The notes under the pieces: model-generated | What the model was told of the DNA's origin: nothing | Database searches by the model: none | Seen by the model: the letters and a program-made list of their open reading frames with translations, nothing else | From: Adiantum capillus-veneris | Taxonomy: Eukaryota > Streptophyta > Polypodiopsida > Polypodiales > Pteridaceae | DNA: 64,000 bases | Assembly (NCBI GenBank): GCA_014529385.2 | Contig: CM043967.1 | Span: 131,933,182 to 131,997,181, forward strand | Direction of reading: 5' to 3' | In this document: piece by piece, positions 13,999-26,085 of the stretch | How positions within the stretch are numbered: position 1 is the first letter of the stretch | Layout: every line of letters starts with the position of its first letter | Made by a program: the position numbers and the translations under genes

Positions 13999-16169
13999 TG
14001 TCGGGGGGTTTGTATTTTAAAGGTGAGCCGGGAAGGCACAGGGACCCTGGCTGTGAGAGATGCGAGGAAGAGAGTTGCAGCAGACACAATTAATGGGAAC
14101 AGAGCTTAAAACAGACAATTTAACTTAAACCAAATAATCAAAATTATTCCTGCTTAATCAAATGTTAATGGAGCTGTTAAAACTCTTTACAAGGTTTCAC
14201 ATGCCTTCATCCAGGTGCTAATCGAGAGAATCATTACTGAATTGCTTCTTTTCCTTCTACTTCTTCCCGCTATCGCTTTAAGAGCTTCGACTTCCAATGG
14301 CCTTAGGTGGTCCGATTTGTTTAAGGTTATCGGCTTAATTCCGGATTTGAACAGGTTTAGGTGGCTTATATAGCTTAGGCTTCGTATTAGAGAGCTTATG
14401 ATAATGATGTTTTAATAAGATTGGTGCTTTGGCTTAGAGCTCGTGATCATCAAGGCTTTTGATGGTTGAGCGGCTTGGCTTAAGGATATTAGGATTAGGC
14501 TCGGCTTAAGAGTTTGATGAGATCAAGAGCTTTGGTTTGGATTGGCTTAAGGAGATTAAGAAAACCAAGCTTAATCTTGGCTTAGGAGCTTAAGAAAACC
14601 AATCTTAGGCTTTACTTAAGGAGATTAGGATTATCTCGGCTAATGAGAGTGAGATTAGGCTTGGTTTGAGAGCTCTGGCTATCTTTCCCGGAGAGAGGGT
14701 GTTCCCAAAATGATAAGAGGAGAAGAAGCATCCATCCAAAGACGAGAGCTTTAGCTTGGTTTAATGAGATTAAGGGCTTTGGCTTTCTCCTTGAGAGAGA
14801 GCTCAAATGAAAAGAGGAGACAATTAAAGAAAAAAACAAGAGACTCCAAGAGAGCTGCCCCCTTTCCTTTATAGGTTGCATGGGCAAAACCTTCTAAAAT
14901 TAGCCAATCCATTAGCAATGTCTCTAATGGGAATGGCTCCCTGGTGACGTGGTAGGCCCATTCTCGACTTGCACAAAATCTTGCGGGACCAGCACCAAAG
15001 TTGAGCACCTTGACGAGATCTCCAACTTTCGCTTCTTCATCGAGCTCGTCTGAGCACCCGTTTGGCCTGCGCGACTCCTTCGTTTTTCCTCCATGCTCTC
15101 TGTGCCATCTTTTTCTTCATGCCATGCTTTTTTATTTATGGCTTCACACCCTTTGCAATTAGGCCGGCCCTTTTTTTAGTTGTGGACGGCCTTTGGCCCT
15201 TGGGCAGCCATAGGTTGAGTTCCCTTTGATAATTTTTGAAGGGCATCACATTTTGGCTCACATCTCCGCCATGGCCCTTGGGTGGCCATAGATTAGTGGT
15301 CGGCCTTAACTTTTTTAAGGGCACCACATTTGGTATACATATCGACCAAAGCAACGCCTCACATGACTTCATTTTCCACCATTCCCAACTAGCAATATCA
15401 CCTTGAATTTGTTGCCCACTCTAGTGCTTTGAATGTCACCATAGCTCTCAAGATGCAAGTATAAGTGTCTGTCAAGGCAAAATGTTTTCGTATCGGCCAC
15501 ATTTGGCGTACATATCGTCACTGCACTGCATTAAGCATGTATACAGGCCAACTCAAAAGTACACTGTTAGTGGAGATGGGCCTTCAGCTGCCACCAATTC
15601 TGCTCTGATGGCTCCATTTCCCAGAATCTGTCTAAAGCTCAATATTTACCAGATGAACTTGACTAATCAAGGCGACCAGGGCGGTTCGGAACCGGCCCCT
15701 GGTGATACTTAAATTGGCCATATCTTGCCATTCAAAACCTCGATTGACAAACTAGAAAGACCGACATGCTCCTGGAAGTGAGCACTTCGGACCCATGCAT
15801 TCCTATCATCTTTGACCTTCTACCAGCAGGTGCTCAATCTGGTACGGATCTGCTACTAACTCAACTTAAAACTGTCGTAACTTCTTATCCGTAGCTCCGA
15901 TTGACGAGCCGTAAAGACAGGCCTGTAAAGCACTTTGAGGACTTCAACTTTGATTAATAAAATCCCAGCTATGACCACTTCAATCATACTCATTGTTTAG
16001 CATTACCAAGACATCTTTTGGCCCTTAGAGCTGCATCTTGCACACTTTTAACTTAAAATTGGCTTGTTAGCAAGCCCTTATAACTGCTCAATAATCACGT
16101 AGGATTCAAATACACCTGATTGGAATCCCTTTGCTAATTTTATTGTCATGGAAGTGGAGCGGCACGACA
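13999..16169 (-). repeat. 3' LTR of the long-LTR element
   Basis: A 2,171-bp LTR. It contains a degenerate region rich in GGCTTA/AAGGAGATTA motifs (about 14280-14660) and no credible gene. Small ORFs in it recur in the other LTR and simply reflect the repeat. Confidence 0.8.
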
Positions 16170-16184
16170 TCCACCCCCTCTGAA
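16170..16184 (-). promoter_or_regulatory. Polypurine tract of the long-LTR element
   Basis: On the minus strand, TTCAGAGGGGGTGGA directly precedes the 3' LTR start TGTCGTG. Placement and composition are those of a plus-strand primer. Confidence 0.7.
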
Positions 16185-16765
16185 CCTGCACAACCTCCGG
16201 TCTGTGTGAACTGGTCTTCAAGTTGCATCTTCTATAAATACCTTAAGTTACTTGTCATCAAGCTCACCTAGTTGGTAAAGACATGTAAAACAAAAGAAGG
16301 TTTAGATCATAGCATCAATACTCTATCTCAATTATCTGGAAGCTGTCTCATCACAAATCTTTGAACCGTAGTGGTCGTATCTCCAAAGCATTCAATTATG
16401 AAAAATCTATTTAGTGAACCCCCGCCAGACTCAAGTGCTCCAATTAATTATGCACACGGCTTGACCATCATCTCTCTTTAGAGAACCCTGTCAAGCTCAA
16501 GTATGCCTTACTCTGTCTGCACACAAAATGATCGTCAAGTCCCTTACTTCAAGTTCTGGTAGCAAAACCATCTCAAAAGATGTGAAGATACTATAACAAT
16601 TATCCAAAGATGTCAACTGGAAGCTAGCCATGTAAGCTTATTGATCATATAACCAAAAACACTTCTATCTTAGCATACATCCAGAAACAAACCTACTGCC
16701 AAGTAACCTGCTACTACAGGAAAATAAATGATATCCTTAAATCTTCAAGTTGCTCTTCAATAGCT

Positions 16766-17224
16766 TCAAGGATCAAATGAGATAATAAGAAATTGCCCCA
16801 ATAGTGGCGCAGCATAATATCCATATAAGCATACATTTCCTGTATCGATCAACTTCAATTTCTGCTCCAAATATGCTATTCCTGGATCTAGCAAAAAGAA
16901 ACCACAATATATACCCAAAAATACCCATCCATAATGAGCCTGCTTTTGAAGATCTATCAAATTAGCTGGATCAAATACCATTAAGATCACATAGCATTGA
17001 TGGGCTCCACAATATACTATAGCTTCACCTAAAGCATAGTGCAGCAACCACATCTCATAAAATTTTGGTAATTTAAGGTCATTACCAGCAAGCATTAAAT
17101 AATTTTGACTCCCTTTTACTGGTAGCCAGGACATCACTGACATAAGAATTAGTATCCAAATCCAGTCACATTTAGTACATTGTCCAAAGAAATGAAAAAC
17201 CGTGTGAACTTTATGCAGTATCAA
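16766..17224 (-). CDS. Unrecognised hydrophobic ORF in long-LTR element
   Basis: A 152-codon ORF rich in Trp, Leu, Ile and Phe, with at least three hydrophobic stretches (WIWILILMSVMSWL, GWVFLGIYCGFFLL, APLLGQFLII). I do not recognise the family. It follows the upstream ORF (17221-17472) with a few bases of overlap (ends near 17221). An envelope-like or membrane role would be speculation. It could also be the decayed end of a longer protein, because the upstream ORFs are broken by shifts. Confidence 0.4.
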   Translation of the reverse strand: MILHKVHTVFHFFGQCTKCDWIWILILMSVMSWLPVKGSQNYLMLAGNDLKLPKFYEMWLLHYALGEAIVYCGAHQCYVILMVFDPANLIDLQKQAHYGWVFLGIYCGFFLLDPGIAYLEQKLKLIDTGNVCLYGYYAAPLLGQFLIISFDP

Positions 17225-17472
17225 GGATGACTTAGCATCATCACCCCCTCTAGCTTCATAGCCATTACGAAAAACCCTAGGATATATGGACCTGTATCCT
17301 CAGAGAGATTTTTACCTGGTTTTTGAGTTTGATAATGGATATTAGCTTTATCATGAAGATCTTCATCCATAGCATCCTTGGAAAAATCACCCTTGGAAGT
17401 CTCAACATTCATCAAAGCTATAAGAGTTGGCTCCTCTTGCAGCCCATATATAAGCATAGATGTAAAATCCAT
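17221..17472 (-). pseudogene. Unrecognised ORF piece in long-LTR element
   Basis: An 83-codon piece beginning MDFTSMLIYGLQEEP, with a charged middle. It lies between two other unrecognised pieces in the same direction. A stop lies just upstream near 17530, so it is probably part of the same decayed gene. No domain recognised. Confidence 0.35.
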
Positions 17473-17529
17473 GTCAATATCCTGTTCACAATCAGCATGA
17501 TGTAGGCAATCTTCAATATTTTCCTCTGC

Positions 17530-18675
17530 TTACTCATTTGCATCCATGCTACTTAGCAAGCCATTATAACTTTGAAAAAGTTCATAACGCACCCCCGCTG
17601 AAGGGGTACATGCTTCACAAAGCTCTCCTATACTGCTATAACCTTCTCCTTCAGATTGGGCCAAAAAACCATCAATTATGGAATCTGCTTCTGTGATAAT
17701 AGAATCAACAAGCATATTGCTAGGAGCAACCATAGGTTCATTGGCATTATCAGGTTCATCATGTGTTCGGTCCACAATCTTGGCCACTTTATCAGCTATT
17801 GTATATATAATAGCTTTATTTATGCAATCATCTGTAGTAAATCTGCTGCCCTGCTCAGCTATACTGCGTATAGATCCAATAGAAGCCTGTAGTGGCTCAT
17901 CTTCTTGATAGACTTGTTGAGAGCATCCCATGCAAAGGTCAATAGCTTGTAAAAATTTTTGTTGTACAGTCTAGCTCTTTACTAGAACCATTATTCGAGG
18001 TAACTTCCATGCAAGCTATCTTTGAAAAAAAAATCGTATATGTCTGTTTCAGCGTTAAATTCATTATTTACCTTTAATAGGTTGCTCAAAGTATGGTCCT
18101 TTGAAGTTGAATCTACTATTTTCAAAGTTGTACTTTCCTTAGCTTTACTTCTTGTAGAAATATGATCCCAAAATTGATCATAATTAAAGAACTGCATGTG
18201 ATTCCCTTCTTCTTTATAGAAAACAATTTGGCTTTGTTCGTTAATTTCCTTCATTGCCAACTCGATAATCTTTGATCTTTTGTGAACAAACCCATCTGCA
18301 AAATAGTTCCACTGCGTGGGATATGTTTCTGCCAGTTCTTGAACCTTATCTTTAAACTCGGAGGTTACCACTTCTTCAAAGGTCAAAATCATCCGATATT
18401 CTGGAATTCCTTCGCTCTTCATCTCCCCTTTATAACATGCAAGGAGTCCATCTGGATCATGTCCTTGAAAAATTCCATACTATTCATGTACGACATCGAG
18501 TGCAATCTCCATTGCATCATCAATATTCTTTTTTTGTCTTCATAGCTTTTACTTCTTGCAAACATCCCTGAACTAAGCCCAACATTTTTGGCAAATCTAC
18601 AGGTGCTAGATTTTTATCAAATCTATTGAAATTGTAATCTTCAATAAATTGCGTCAACTCTGATGGAATCTCCAT
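17530..18675 (-). pseudogene. Unrecognised first gene of long-LTR element
   Basis: The first ATG after the primer site is at 18675 (start MEIPSELTQFIEDYNF), only about 24 bases from the primer site. The frame breaks at a run of seven A (about 18529-18535). It continues in another frame with an in-frame TAG near 18485, then through 18422-17991 (TYPTQWNYFADGFVHKR, rich in charged residues) and, after a second shift near 17960, 17931-17530 (acidic; IDGFLAQSEGEGYSS). The ancestral protein would be near 380 residues. Its place is that of gag, but I see no Gag helical signature or zinc knuckle. The family is unknown to me. Confidence 0.45.
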
Positions 18676-18698
18676 CTTTACCTCCCACCCCGGTTCAT

Positions 18699-18716
18699 TT
18701 CGTGTCGGGTTCACCA
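18699..18716 (-). promoter_or_regulatory. Primer binding site, tRNA-Trp type
   Basis: On the minus strand TGGTGAACCCGACACGAA lies four bases after the 5' LTR. It is complementary to the 3' end of plant tRNA-Trp with two mismatches in 18 (tRNA sequence from memory). Such a primer is less usual than Met, Asp or Arg for plant LTR elements. Confidence 0.6.
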
Positions 18717-18720
18717 AGAA

Positions 18721-20881
18721 TGTCGGGGGATTTGTATTTGAAAGGTGAGCCGGGAAGGCACAGGGCCCATGGCTGTGAGAGGTGCGAGGAAGTGAGTTGC
18801 AGCAGACACAATTAATGCGAACAGAGCTTAACACAGACAGTTTAACTTAAAACAAATAATCAACAGTATCCCTACTTAATCAAATGTTAATGGAGGTGTT
18901 TATGCTCTTTACAAGGTTTAACCTGTCTTAATCCAGGTGCTAATTGAGACAATCATTATTGAACTGCTTTGTTTTCCTTCTGCTTCTTCACGTTATGGCT
19001 TTAAGAGCTTCGACTTCCAATGGCCTTAGGTGGTCCAATTCGGTTTAAGGTTACCGGCTTAATTCCGGATTTGAATGGGTTTAGGAGGTTTGGATAGCTT
19101 AGGCTTTGGATTAGAGAGTGTATGATAATGATGGTTTAATAAGATTGGTGCTTTGCCTTAGAGCTCGTGATCATCAAGGTTTTTGATGGTTGAGCGGCTT
19201 GGCTTAAGGATATTAGGATTAGGCTCAACTTAAGAGTTTGATGGGATCAAGAGCCTTGGTTTGGCTTGGCTTAAGGAGATTAAGAAAACCAAGCTTAAGC
19301 TTGGCTTAAGAGCTTAAGAAAATTGAGCTTAGGATTTGCTTAAGGAGATTAGGATTATCTCGGTAATGAGAGTGAGATTAGGCTTGGCTTGAGAGCTCTG
19401 GCTATCTTTCCCGAAGAAAGGGCGTTCCCAAAATAATAAGAGGAGAAGAAGCATCCATCCAAAGACAAGAGCTTTAGCTTGGTTTAATGAGATTAAGGGC
19501 TCTGGCTTTCTCCTTGAGAGAGCGCTCAAATGAAAAGAGGAGAGGAAAAAAAAAACAAGAGACTCCAAGAGAGCCGCCTCCTTTCCTTTATAGGTTGCAT
19601 GGGCAAAACCTTCTAAAATTAGCCAACCCATTAGCAATGTCACTAATGGGAATGACTCCCTAGTGACATGGCAAGCCGATTTTTGACTTGCACGAAATCT
19701 TGCAGGACCAGCACCTAATTTGAGCACCTTGATAAGATCTCCAACTTTTCCTTCTTCGTCGAGCTTGTCTGAGCACCCGTTTGGCCTGCACGACTCCTTC
19801 CTCCTTCCTCCACACTGCCTGCACCATCTTTTTCTTCATGCCATGCTTTTTTCTTTATGGCTTCACACCCTTTGCAATTAGGCTGGCCCTTTTTTTAGTT
19901 GTGGGCGGCCTTTGGCCCTCGGGCGGCCATAGGTTGAGTTCCCTTTGATAATTTTTGAAGGGCATCACATTTGGCTCACATATCGGCCATGGCCCTTGGG
20001 TGGCCACAGTTTAGTGGGCGGCCTTATTTTTTTGAAGGGCACCACATTTGGTATACATATCGACCAAAGCAATGCCTCGCATGACTTCATTTTCCAACAT
20101 TCCCTACTAGCAATATCACCTTGAATTTGTTGCCCACTCTAGTGCTTTGAATGTCACCATAGCTTTCAAGATGCAAGGATAAGTGTTCGTCAAGGAAAAT
20201 GTTTTCGTATCGGCCACATTTGGCGTACATATCGGCACTGCACAGCATTAAGCCTGTATACTGGCCAACTAAAAAATACACAGTTAGTGGAGACAGTTGC
20301 CGCCAATTCTGCTTTGATGGCTCCATTTCCCAGAATCTGTCTGAAGGTCAAAATTTACCAGATGAACTTGACTGATCAAGGTGACCAGGGCGGTTCGGAA
20401 CCGGCCCCTGGTGATACTTAAACTGGCCATATCTTGCCATTCAAAACTACGATTGAAAAACTGGAAAGACCGACATGCTCCTGGAAGTGACCACTTTGGA
20501 CCCATGCCTTCCTATCATCTTTGACCTTTTACCAGCAGGTGCTCAATGTGGTACGGATCTTCCTGCTGACTCAACTTAAAACTATCATAACTTCTTCTCC
20601 GTAGCTCCGATTGATGAGCCGTAAAGACAGTCCTGTAGAGCACTTCGAGTACTTCAACTTTGATTAATAAAATCCTAGCTATGAACACTTCTAGCATACT
20701 CATTGTTTAGCATTTTTAAGACATCTTTTGGCCCTTAGAGAGCTGCATCTTGCAGACTTTTAACTTAAAATTGGCTTCTTAACAAGCTCTTATAACTGCT
20801 CAATAATCACGTAGGATTCAAATACACTTGATTGGCATCCCTTTGCTCATTTTCTTGTCATGGAAGCGGAGCGGCACAACA
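18721..20881 (-). repeat. 5' LTR of the long-LTR element
   Basis: A 2,161-bp LTR, partner of 13999-16169, with the same GGCTTAAGG-rich block (about 19030-19400). Small ORFs within it recur in the partner and are not supported as genes. Confidence 0.8.
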
Positions 20882-22047
20882 CTAGTGTGGCTTATGGTTT
20901 TTTTTTTGGATTGGATTATGCTACCAAAACTTTTGCAGCCATGTTGTTTTCTAAAGTGGTTATGCAGGATTGGTTGTGCCTCACCCAAAGGGTGGAGTGC
21001 TCAATCGTATGATGTGGTTGGATTATGGTTTATGGTTTTTTTTTGGATTGGATGATGAAGTGATCAAGATGGTTTATGGTAGACGTGTAAGCGTAGAGAC
21101 CCTGTACAGTCTAACTGTTTGGAAAAGGATTGTTTGTGCATCTGGGAAGTGCTATTGTGATTGGACTCATGTGTTATGTTTCTCATGGCAACGCTGCTAC
21201 AAGACTAGGATCACCTACATCGCTTAGCCTAGACTAAAGGGTCACTGACCTGGGGCTTTGCTGAATCGGGGGTGTTGCCTAGGTCTTCTTCTTTTTGTTA
21301 GGCTCATCTACACGATTAGTGTGTCGAGGGTTGAATGACCTACATGGCTAACACGTCAGGGATTTTTCCTTGGCTTTTCCTAAACACCCGGTGTTGGGAA
21401 TTGAAGAGGCATGCGGCCTAAACTAGTATGGTTGGTGTTGATACCCTACCACCTGCTGGTATTTGGGATCCTTTAAGAGCTTGTGTTGATGGAGGGAGGC
21501 AAAGCGGCCTCAGCCTATGTCTGGCTCAGGTAGGTTGGAGGTGATTTGGCTCACTTACGGCAAAGTGAAATTCTCTCTGTTCGTAGTAGAGCGGAAGTGG
21601 ATGGGTGGACCGATCAATCCCTACACAGGGTCCGGTGCTATGCTAGTTGTTTTGTCATAAACCTTTTGATGTTATGGTATACCTAGATTTTGTCATTGCA
21701 TTCAAGATTCTCTGTTGTCATCTTCCCATGTCTCTATGGACTCTATTTCACCCTCCACTATATTCTCTCTCTCTCTTCCTGCAATGCAGTGTACACATAT
21801 ATTCACCCTCCACAATGTTATATTTTTCTTGAGTACGCTTTCATTCATAACACCCATTTAGGGGTAGCAATAGTCGCTAGGTACCTCTGGATGCAGTATG
21901 GATCATGGCCTAAACTCCATGCTTGGTCGGGTGCTGAGAACTCCTCCCTTATGCAAATACTTCCTCAACTCTGATGTATATTAAAAATTGTATAAAAGTA
22001 TAGATTGTATATTTTATGCATAGACCCCAGGGGAGGGGTATCTCTCA
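20882..22047 (+). repeat. 5' LTR of the 26-kb element, second part
   Basis: Resumes the LTR after the nested insertion (GTGTGGCTTATGG, also at 36786) and ends GTATCTCTCA, matching the 3' LTR end. ORFs here are short repeats of those at 36913-37843. Confidence 0.8.
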
Positions 22048-22049
22048 CT

Positions 22050-22061
22050 TGGTATCAGAGC
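22050..22061 (+). promoter_or_regulatory. Primer binding site, initiator tRNA-Met type
   Basis: TGGTATCAGAGC two bases after the LTR end: the classic plant LTR-retrotransposon primer site for initiator Met tRNA. It fixes plus orientation. Confidence 0.85.
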
Positions 22062-22424
22062 GAATGCTTAAGGTTATGGGGATAGAATAAATCCTGATAC
22101 TAGTCGGGTTAGTTATGCATAATGCACGCATTCATGCATGTTGTTTGAGAAAGGATATTGTATTCATGATGCATCTATAAGTGACATTGGTTGATGGTAC
22201 TTGTTTGACTTGTCTTGTTGCATGGAAGTGTTGGATTGAGTTATGGTAAAGTAATTGAAGTGTTCAACAAGTGTAAAAATAATTTCTTTGAATGTTTGTT
22301 TTAGTAATAACCTTTGCGGGTGAAAATTTTTTCCCTCCCCACCCTTTTTGACTCATAATGTGGGAAGATTAATGTAATATATTGTTAATAAGATTTTGGA
22401 TTTGACATGATGCAGAAATACATC

Positions 22425-23410
22425 ATGCCTCCTAGAGGAAATGGAATTCTTGCTAATGCCAATGTCCCTATTGTACCTCAACCGACTATCATTGATCGTG
22501 ATATCGATGCTACGCTTTGAAAGTCACAACCTGGGAACTTTAGCGGAGAAGGCAAAGAATAGGCAAGGTTCTTGAGGACTAGATTGAGTGCATGGATGAT
22601 TACTTTGATTTAGCTCATTCATCTGCAGAGAACAAGGCTATCATTTCTAAGTTTAAACTAGAGAAAATAGCCAAGCTTTGGTGGAGAGACCATTGCACAA
22701 AAAACAATGTTGATCCTAATGCTACAACTTGGGATTATCTTAAGACCCAGCTTAAGAAGAACTATCAAAACAAAAATTATCGTTCAGACCGTATGAATGA
22801 TTTTCTTGACTGTATTCAAGGAACTAAAGATCTCAAATCATATCATCAACATTTCTTAACCCTTGTCAAGTATGCTCCAGTCGGGATGACTTAGGAAGTC
22901 AAAGTGGCATGATTCGTATTAGGCCTCCATAATCCTTTGAAGACTAGACTTCAAAGCGTAAGTCTTACAAATTTTGCAGATATTCTTGATGCGAATAAAT
23001 ATATTGAACTCAAAATATCAAATAATAATAAAAGACCTCAACCAAAGGATGAGTTTAGATCCTCATATTCTCAGACTCGAGAAACCATATTACGTAGGAG
23101 GGGAATAAGAGATCACCTTTGGTTCAATTGTTTTGAGCCTGACCATGTCTATTGGGATTGTCTGTTTAATGATCCAGAAAATTATGAACTTGCAATACAA
23201 AATGATGCTAGAAGTACGGACACCAACAGGAACTTTAGAAATTCACAATCTGGAGACCACCAAAAAACCAAGGGAATTTCAGACCTAGGAATCCAATCTT
23301 TACAAGAAATGGACCATTCAATAGACCAGCTCGTTCAGGAGGAAATCAACAGCCTCAAGGAGGAACCCAAGCCAATAGAACTCAGAATGCTTGAGGTGGA
23401 GGAAATCCAC
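22425..23410 (+). pseudogene. Degenerate Ty3/gypsy gag
   Basis: Starts MPPRGNG at 22425 and meets a stop within 100 bases. It then continues after a shift as a retrotransposon Gag helical domain (22592-22894: KAIISKFKLEKIAKLWWRD, WDYLKTQLKKNY). A stop separates this from 22937-23400, which ends with a worn zinc knuckle (CFEPDHVYWDC) where the usual cysteine pattern is lost. No protease or RT follows. The sequence changes character after about 23410. Confidence 0.75.
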
Positions 23411-24139
23411 CTTGCAGCTCATGGAGCGCTACCCATCAGGTGTCCCTTCTTGTCCCTGTGGCATGCTCCATGCCCCCCTCAGTGCTCAAAGATGGCGCCT
23501 TCCTTGGCTGCGCCTGCTCCACCTCGTCTTCTTTGGCCGCCACCCTATGCAAGCTGGCCCCCTTTAGTCCCTTGTCGATGGCCTCCTCTTCTTCCCATGC
23601 AGGGCAACTCTCTTCCTCTCTCTGCATGATCCCCCCCTGCCTACCAGGTGGCGCATCTTTCTCCTTGCAACTACAGCCACTGCAGCCCGCCAACTTTTTT
23701 TTTTGTGAGCATGGCAATTCTTTTAAAAAAACAAGTTAACTTGTGACTTGGCAATCACTCCCACGAGAGGCAACCCAATCTCCTCTGACAGCCCATGGCC
23801 GATCATTCCACCAACACCCATGGCCGGGCCTCAATGTCGACGACCAAGAAGGTTCACATAACACCCCTTCATTTGCTGAGAAAATGCCATGTCAATGTGA
23901 ATAGTGTTTCCATTGAGAAGGTGGCACGGCCGCAAACCTAACACCCAAAAAAATAAGGCGCCATAATTATGGCCCTGTTTAACAATGGTCTCTAAGAACA
24001 AGGTGGCTTTGACGTACATATCACGGCAACACTTCGTGGTGTTTTCCATTGAGCTTCAGCACTTTGAAGCCTCCCAACCTGGCATAGCTTCGGAACGACC
24101 TTCGACCAACTTCAAGCCACATTTAGCAGACACATCATG
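23411..24139. other. No recognised content
   Basis: About 730 bases between the worn gag and the first CACTA-like subterminal repeats. Proline- or serine-rich ORFs on both strands at 23436-23739 look like chance products of C-rich sequence. The missing pol, the start of the 3' LTR and the left CACTA terminus should lie about here, so a deletion junction is likely within it. Confidence 0.5.
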
Positions 24140-24149
24140 ATCAAGCTTG

Positions 24150-24290
24150 CCGCTATCGGCATTTAGCACCGACTCCACCGCTTTGACCTATACCTGCATG
24201 ATTCCATAGCGAGGCTATAGCCTTTATCTTGGACCGACATAACTTAGTTGTACCAACGTCCATAGCGACACTCATAGCGACACCGACAGG
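24150..24290. repeat. CACTA left subterminal repeats
   Basis: Several copies of CATAGCGACA-like and CGCTAT motifs, in opposite orientation to those at 34680-34880. Confidence 0.55.
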
Positions 24291-24375
24291 GGTAAAAAAT
24301 AAAGTGAGAGCGCCAGAAACTCAGATCTCAGATCTGAGTTTTCGACGCTTAAGCAAAAGAGGTAACCCGTGCTCT

Positions 24376-24519
24376 CCCTCTCTCTCTCTCTCTCTTTCTT
24401 CCCCCCCCCCCCCCCCCCCCCCCCCCCACGCACACACACACACATATACACGAGGAGAGGAGGGAGAGCCATGCTCCTTCCCTCTCCTCTCTCTCATGTT
24501 TCCTTACCCTCTTTCTCTA

Positions 24520-24617
<98 letters not shown>

Positions 24618-24636
24618 ACATTGTGTTTTTGAAAAG

Positions 24637-24679
<43 letters not shown>

Positions 24680-24930
24680 ACATGCATAAACAAAAAACAC
24701 ATACACATACACATGCATAAACAAAAAATGCACACACACACATTGAGAGAGAGAGAGAGAGAGTAAAGAGAGAGAATGAGAGAGAGATATAAAACAAAGA
24801 GAGAGAGAGAGAGAGAGAGAACAAAGAGAAAGAGAAAGAGGGAGAAAGAGAGAGAGAATAAAAAACCAAAGAGAGAGAGAGAGAGGGGGAGAAGACAAAA
24901 GAGAGAGGTAAGGGGAGGAAACAAAGAGAG
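24376..24930. repeat. Compound microsatellite block
   Basis: A CT run, then about 25 C in a row (24403-24427), CA repeats, two further CT runs (to about 24592), CA (24593-24620), then a long GA-rich region to about 24930 with interspersed CA. All ORFs on either strand here are Ser/Leu or Arg/Glu repeats and are not genes. Confidence 0.9.
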
Positions 24931-25375
24931 AAAGATTATGTTAAGATTTAAATTAGATTTAAGATTAGGTTAGATTACATTTACATTTATGTTTATATTG
25001 AGTTTAAGATTAAGTTAGATTTAGATTTACTTTATATTAAAGATTTAAAATTAGGGCAAGATTTAAGATTAGCTAGCTATGTTAGATTTAAGTTAGATTA
25101 TATTTAGGTTTAGGATTTAAGATTGGATTAGATTTAGGTTTATGTTGAGTTTAAGATTAGATTAGATTTAGATTTAAGATTAAAACAAGATTAAAGATTA
25201 AAACAAGAGTTAAGATTAACTAGATTAAATTTAGATTTAAGTTAGATTACATTTAGGTTTAGGTTAGATTTAACACTAGATTAGATTTAGGTTTATTTTG
25301 AGTTCAAGATTAGATTAGATCTAGATTTATGTTCGATTTAAGACTAGATTAGATTTAGCTCAGATTTTAGTGCAT
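24931..25375. repeat. Degenerate GATTTA/AGATTA tandem tract
   Basis: About 440 bases made of short variants of TTAGATTTA, AAGATTAGA and TTTAGGTTTA. It has no fixed period and no ORF. Confidence 0.8.
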
Positions 25376-25960
25376 GTCAATGAAGGCGCGCTTTGCGCAA
25401 AGAGAAAACACTAGTTACACAACAATATGTATATTCCCATCAGAATTGGACACCTATTAACTCACACACTAACCATATTCAATTAGCCGCGAATCACCAC
25501 ATGTTCAATTATTTTAGATTTAAGATTAGATTTTGGATTGAGTTTTTATATAAGAGTCTATCTTCGGGATTACGGTAAAAAAATTAGAGTTAGGGCGAAC
25601 AGTGATCCCTCTCTTCCTCTAGGGATCCGACCTTAATTTGGAAAGCTTTCAACGGCATGATACTCAGATTGGAGGCCAACATGTAATGTGCTAAGTAATC
25701 CCTCAAACAAAGATCTGTTGTGAAGAGATGTTAAGATGCTGTGAATTGCTACAGCTAGAGAAGAGGCAAAGAGGTTTTGTCCACTACATACACTATCATG
25801 TAGACGTGGGTGTGTAGATTTATCATACCCACAAATATAGGCATTGACCAATAAAGACGAGATTATAACCCAGTGGTTCTGATATCCATGCACCTCTAGA
25901 CCGAGGTGTGCGGGGATTGGACACGACTAGAGAATGTGAGGTAGTTTACAGTGCGAACAA

Positions 25961-26019
<59 letters not shown>
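25961..26019. repeat. (GA)n microsatellite
   Basis: GA repeat with one AAAG interruption, directly before the TNPD-like gene. Confidence 0.9.
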
Positions 26020-26022
<3 letters not shown>

Positions 26023-26085
26023 AAGACGGAGGATGCCAATAGAAGATTAAATTTATGTCCAGGTTATAAGGTTTTTACCTTCATT

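Larger units (their letters stand above)
13999..20881 (-). mobile_element. Long-LTR retrotransposon, non-autonomous, unrecognised proteins
   Basis: Direct repeats of about 2.17 kb (13999-16169 and 18721-20881) bound a 2.55-kb internal region. On the minus strand the LTR runs from TGTCGTGCC (CGGCACAACA in plus orientation at the right end) to CCCCGACA. A tRNA-Trp-like primer site adjoins the right LTR and a polypurine tract adjoins the left LTR, so both signals give minus orientation. The insertion splits the 5' LTR of the 26-kb element: host sequence at 13998 resumes at about 20886. Flanks GCCAG and CTAG are only an imperfect duplication. About one base in ten differs between the LTR starts by eye, so it is not young. 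No RT, integrase, protease or zinc knuckle is recognised. Confidence 0.8.

Noticed and set aside
24229-24973. Several long ORFs on both strands rich in Ser/Leu or Arg/Glu
   Set aside because: They are read-through of CT, GA and CA repeats in all frames; no gene structure.
25840-25920. tRNA- or SINE-like stretch (CCAGTGGTTC ... GGGGATTGGAC)
   Set aside because: Weak resemblance to promoter boxes of tRNA genes only; no cloverleaf could be folded by eye and no poly-A or duplication is visible.
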